A stretch of 64,000 nt of DNA from Morchella semilibera. Its lineage: Eukaryota; Ascomycota; Pezizomycetes; Pezizales; Morchellaceae. The DNA is taken from NCBI GenBank assembly GCA_009192285.1, contig WBVU01000019.1:889379-953378 (forward strand), written 5' to 3'. Positions 61,063-64,000 of the stretch are shown here, piece by piece (the first letter of the stretch is position 1; each line of letters begins with the position of its first letter). The notes beneath the pieces are model-generated. The model did not search any database. It worked only from the letters and a program-made list of their open reading frames with translations, and was not told the DNA's origin. Both the position numbers and the translations under genes were made by a program.

Positions 61063-61912
61063 CTATAATACCCAAACGCTCTCGCCATCCTCACTAGTCC
61101 AGGTTTCACCGAGCTCATCCTCCTCCCCCTCACTCCCGTCCTCACTCGACACCTCATCCTCCTCCAACCCGCCCAAGCTCGCCTCCACTATATCATCCTC
61201 CTCCTCAAGACCGCCTTCTCCACGGCCGGCATAGACAACCCACTGGTTCTCGCCCAGCGTGCCCTTATCAATCTTCTTGCTACTGAACCACCTAAAGACC
61301 ACCTTCCTAAATTGGACAGCATAGACCTGCTCCCCGGGGGCCTCAAACTGCCTCGTGAACTTACGAGAAAACTTATGATTTGTGTCGACTCCCGCCGTCA
61401 TATCCATCCCTTGACTGTAGGAAACCCCGTCGCATCAATGGGCGCACTGACCATCTGGCGGTCGGAGACGGTCTGAGTCCTACCCGTCCCGAACCGCGCA
61501 TCAACAACAGTATGGTACCCCACAACCAGATACACGTCCTCGCCGTCCTCGATGGCATCCTGCAGCCACCGGCGGATCTCGTGCCGCGCACACGCGGCCT
61601 TGAAGAAGGGCCCGCTGTTGCACAGCGCGTAGGTGTAGGCCTTTGTCGCGGTCAGGTCGATCTGCTTGGTTGAGCTGTGCTCGTAGGAGGCGCTGAGCAT
61701 CTGCGTGAGTCGCCCTCGCAGCTTGAAGGCGCTGGAGGCCGTGCGTAGCTCGCTGTAGTTTTGCTGGTGGTTCTTGATGATCTCGGGGGGGGTCTCGGTC
61801 GGTGGGTCTAGGTAGGCTTCGTGCGGCGCTTTTACATTCAGGTTAGGCGGCCGAGGTTTACGGCGGAGAGGGGGAGGAGGGAGGCTTGGAAGACGGAGGT
61901 TGCGCTGGGCAT
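61063..61912 (-). pseudogene. Interrupted gene, possibly gasdermin-like
   Basis: Protein-like sequence runs along the whole interval in more than one frame; about two breaks interrupt it. It begins MPSATSVFQASLLPLSAVNL. The middle has YTYALCNSGPFFKAACARHE and RRWLQDAIEDGEDVYLVVGY. The end is strongly acidic with EEEDD and GEEDELGE clusters. The middle region, with a helix followed by YLVVGYHTVVDA, resembles what I recall of fungal gasdermin-like (RCD-1/HET-Q1 type) cell-death proteins, which form membrane pores during allorecognition; this is from memory and uncertain. Otherwise it is an unknown fungal protein. A TATA-like sequence lies about 95 bp upstream, and a (TG)n tract directly precedes the start. 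Whether the breaks are real or sequence error is open. Confidence 0.5.
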
Positions 61913-61916
61913 TGTG

Positions 61917-61936
61917 TGTGTGTGTGTGTGTGTGTG
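61917..61936 (+). repeat. (TG)n microsatellite
   Basis: About ten TG units immediately upstream of the minus-strand gene start. Confidence 0.85.
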
Positions 61937-61939
61937 GTG

Positions 61940-63300
61940 TGCTTTAGAATGTGAGTTTTGTGTTCCTTGGAATGTGCTTGGGATTGTAGGTGGGGCTGTA
62001 GGGGAATATAAAGCAGGTGTTGCAGCTTATATGTATTACATGATCGCTGTGTGGCGTTGATTCACATGCAAGTACTTAATTATGTAACCTGGTTGAGGCT
62101 GTACCCATGGCCGGTGCATGTAATAGTGCAACAGGAAAAACACCATGCATGGCATATACATGTAACAATGGTATCAATAATACATTGAATAACTGCGGCG
62201 TTGTTATTTTGGGTATTCTTCAGCTGGTAGATCGGGACATGATGGTGATGTGAATATGATCGCACTGTTGGTGGGATACGTAACAGATCGATCAATACAC
62301 AAATAGATGTAATACATGCTCTCTCTCTCTCTGTTGGTATACCCTACACACAGTTATCAGTACTGCAACAAGCACTTTACAATGCCATGCGCTAATCTGC
62401 ACCCCACAGATGGTAACTCTCTAGTTACTCTTTCTTCCTATTTCAGTCCCACTCTCACCGGCTCGGACTGAAACGGCATGCAGGTAGGTAGAGAGAGAGT
62501 ACTCTACTCTAGAGAACCATCTACCCAGTCTGTATCACACGCTGCTACCTTACAACAAGAATTAATTACATAGTACCTCCATCTACTCCATGTACTACTA
62601 CTCTACTACTCTACAGGAATCAAAGCTGACTGTGTTGCGACAGGTATTGTACCCTGTAGATCCAGACAGATATAACATCTGATCAAGAAAGAGATCTAAG
62701 GGACCGATGGAAGGATTCGCCACTGTCTCCTGGAGTGCTTTTTACCAACGATCGCCGTCGATGACCGAGCAATGGTGTCAACCTTTTTCTTCGAAGGGCC
62801 TCCTTGTGTCAGCCTAGCTAGACTTTACTAATAGCTCCACGCCGAAAACTTGTCTCTTCCGTGAGGATTGGACACGATCGGCGGTTGAGGCTGATGCAGA
62901 TCATTGCCAGGTTCGATTCGGACAGATGTCGGTGAGAAGATCCAGTCGTCACGTCATGCACCATCGACTCAACTCTCTCCTGAACATTGCTTTCCAGATA
63001 AAGATATGATTTCTTTTGTTTTCTTTATCTGATGATTGTACGGATCCATTTCCTTTATTTCATCCATCTACAAAAATAGGGGCTTTACCCATAGACCGAA
63101 TAATCAACTCACTACTCTTTTCAGTAATCCTATGGACTATTAGGGAAGTCCAAATCCCAATATCAATCAGTATGTTTGTACTTCTACCCCCCCCCCCCAG
63201 CCAATCGATACCCCTTCTCCTCTCAACACTAGCATCGATTGCTGCTCAAACCACTATGCGGTACGGGGGCGGGGAGAAAACACAGCCACAATGTATACTT
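61940..63300. other. Spacer
   Basis: No supported gene. CT-repeat near 62,320, TACATGTA near 62,157, C12 near 63,187. At 63,308 a short frame MRLICLAAGVLAAGDVKGGQ ends at a GTAAGT donor-like site. It could be the first exon of a small secreted protein, but no acceptor joins it to the next frame. Confidence 0.4.
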
Positions 63301-63474
63301 ATCCCAGAATGAGGCTTATCTGTTTGGCTGCGGGGGTGCTGGCTGCGGGAGATGTAAAAGGAGGGCAGGTGCCAGTAAGTATCTTCACTTGATCATTATA
63401 GGACTTACCATACATTAGCCCACCCTCCCCCTCTCCCCCCAAAATACCCAAACACACAAACCCACGACGAGACG

Positions 63475-63894
63475 ATGGCACCATCATCAGACAAGCAACC
63501 CACCGAGGAGCGACCCATCGACACTCCCTACGCCGCGAACGACGACGACGAAGACGACGAAGATGAGGAAATGGGCACCGACACCATCCGCGGCACCCTC
63601 TCGTCCCAGTTCCTGCCCCCGCACACCGAGGACCCAGGGCGCCATATCCCGCCCTCGGATCCTGAAGAGCCCGAGAGCAACTCAAAGCTCGATATACACT
63701 TGCGTAACTTATCCGACGGTGACCGTTGGCGTAGCGAGGTCCTCATGTCCCTAATAATGGAGTCGGACAATATCAGGAAATCAAAGAATCTGGATATTCC
63801 GGAGCTGAAGAATGCGACGATCTCGTATAGGATGCCGGCGCTGTTGAGCTCGAAGGCGAAGGCGGGCCTAGGCCTAGAAGGGAAGGGGAAGTAG
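63475..63894 (+). CDS. Unknown small acidic protein
   Basis: 139 aa, single exon, start in good context (GACGATGGC). A run of acidic residues (NDDDEDDEDEEMGTD) partly comes from a GAC/GAA triplet expansion, so that part may be low-complexity. The C-terminal half (KLDIHLRNLSDGDRWRSEVL, ESDNIRKSKNLDIPELKN) looks like an ordered helix-rich domain. No family recognised; ends with KAKAGLGLEGKGK. Confidence 0.55.
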   Translation: MAPSSDKQPTEERPIDTPYAANDDDEDDEDEEMGTDTIRGTLSSQFLPPHTEDPGRHIPPSDPEEPESNSKLDIHLRNLSDGDRWRSEVLMSLIMESDNIRKSKNLDIPELKNATISYRMPALLSSKAKAGLGLEGKGK

Positions 63895-64000
63895 CACGAA
63901 TAGGAGGAGGAGAAGAAGGAGAAGAAGGAGGAAAGAGGACCACCTCTGAATTGAAAGTGGTATGTTGGAAAGCGGTCAGCCCCCTTCCTGAAATAGATGC

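Noticed and set aside
1-64000. CRISPR array, bacterial operon or phage-like region
   Set aside because: Introns, eukaryotic tRNA and fungal families throughout; no regularly spaced direct repeats of CRISPR type.

Overview
The window looks like nuclear DNA of a filamentous ascomycete (Pezizomycotina). Protein-coding genes carry short introns (about 48-130 nt) with GTATGT/GTAAGT-type donors, CTAAC/CTGAC-like branch sites and YAG acceptors. The recognisable families (fungal bestrophin, DHA1-type MFS transporter, TAM-type SAM methyltransferase, GH5 glycosidase, lactonase-like propeller, H-type lectin) are typical of that group. Gene density is low: about twelve genes in 64 kb. The long spacers are full of simple repeats, G/C homopolymers, small inverted-repeat (MITE-like) elements and the palindrome TACATGTA, which I counted at least 35 times where about one is expected by chance. 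The exact taxon cannot be told from the sequence alone.

Layout. 1-11,026: no gene; hairpins, fold-back elements, tandem repeats. 11,027-12,306 (-): lactonase-like beta-propeller protein, reading frame disturbed twice. 13,090-13,290: SINE-like element with a tRNA-like head. 16,974-19,493 (-): a multi-exon protein in which a repeated exon-plus-intron cassette (seven units) joins an unknown N-terminal region to tandem H-type lectin domains; the most unusual locus here. 23,020-24,431 (-): bestrophin. 25,100-27,120: cluster of nested MITEs. 28,674-30,700 (+): MFS transporter. 31,368-31,439 (-): tRNA-Thr(UGU). 31,792-32,088 (+): small Cys-rich protein. 32,283-32,603: hAT-like non-autonomous element. 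33,489-33,697: long-TIR MITE with a relic at 37.9 kb next to a tRNA-like sequence. 34,495-35,895 (-): basic nuclear-looking unknown protein. 39,905-41,742 (+): GH5 glycoside hydrolase. 43.2, 44.1 and 47.3 kb: more MITEs. 48,653-50,088 (-): methyltransferase with very small exons. 53,403-54,609 (-): secreted, probably GPI-anchored aspartic-protease-like protein that has lost its catalytic motifs. 56,088-56,582 (-) and 63,475-63,894 (+): small unknown proteins. 61,063-61,912 (-): interrupted gene, possibly gasdermin-like.

The genes do not form an obvious pathway or cluster. They look like ordinary scattered fungal genes: cell-surface or secreted (lactonase-like, A1-like), membrane transport (bestrophin, MFS), carbohydrate-active (GH5, lectin) and a methyltransferase. 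Several host genes carry single-base changes in short runs of one base that break an otherwise conserved frame. Assembly indels are the simplest reading, and raw reads would settle it.
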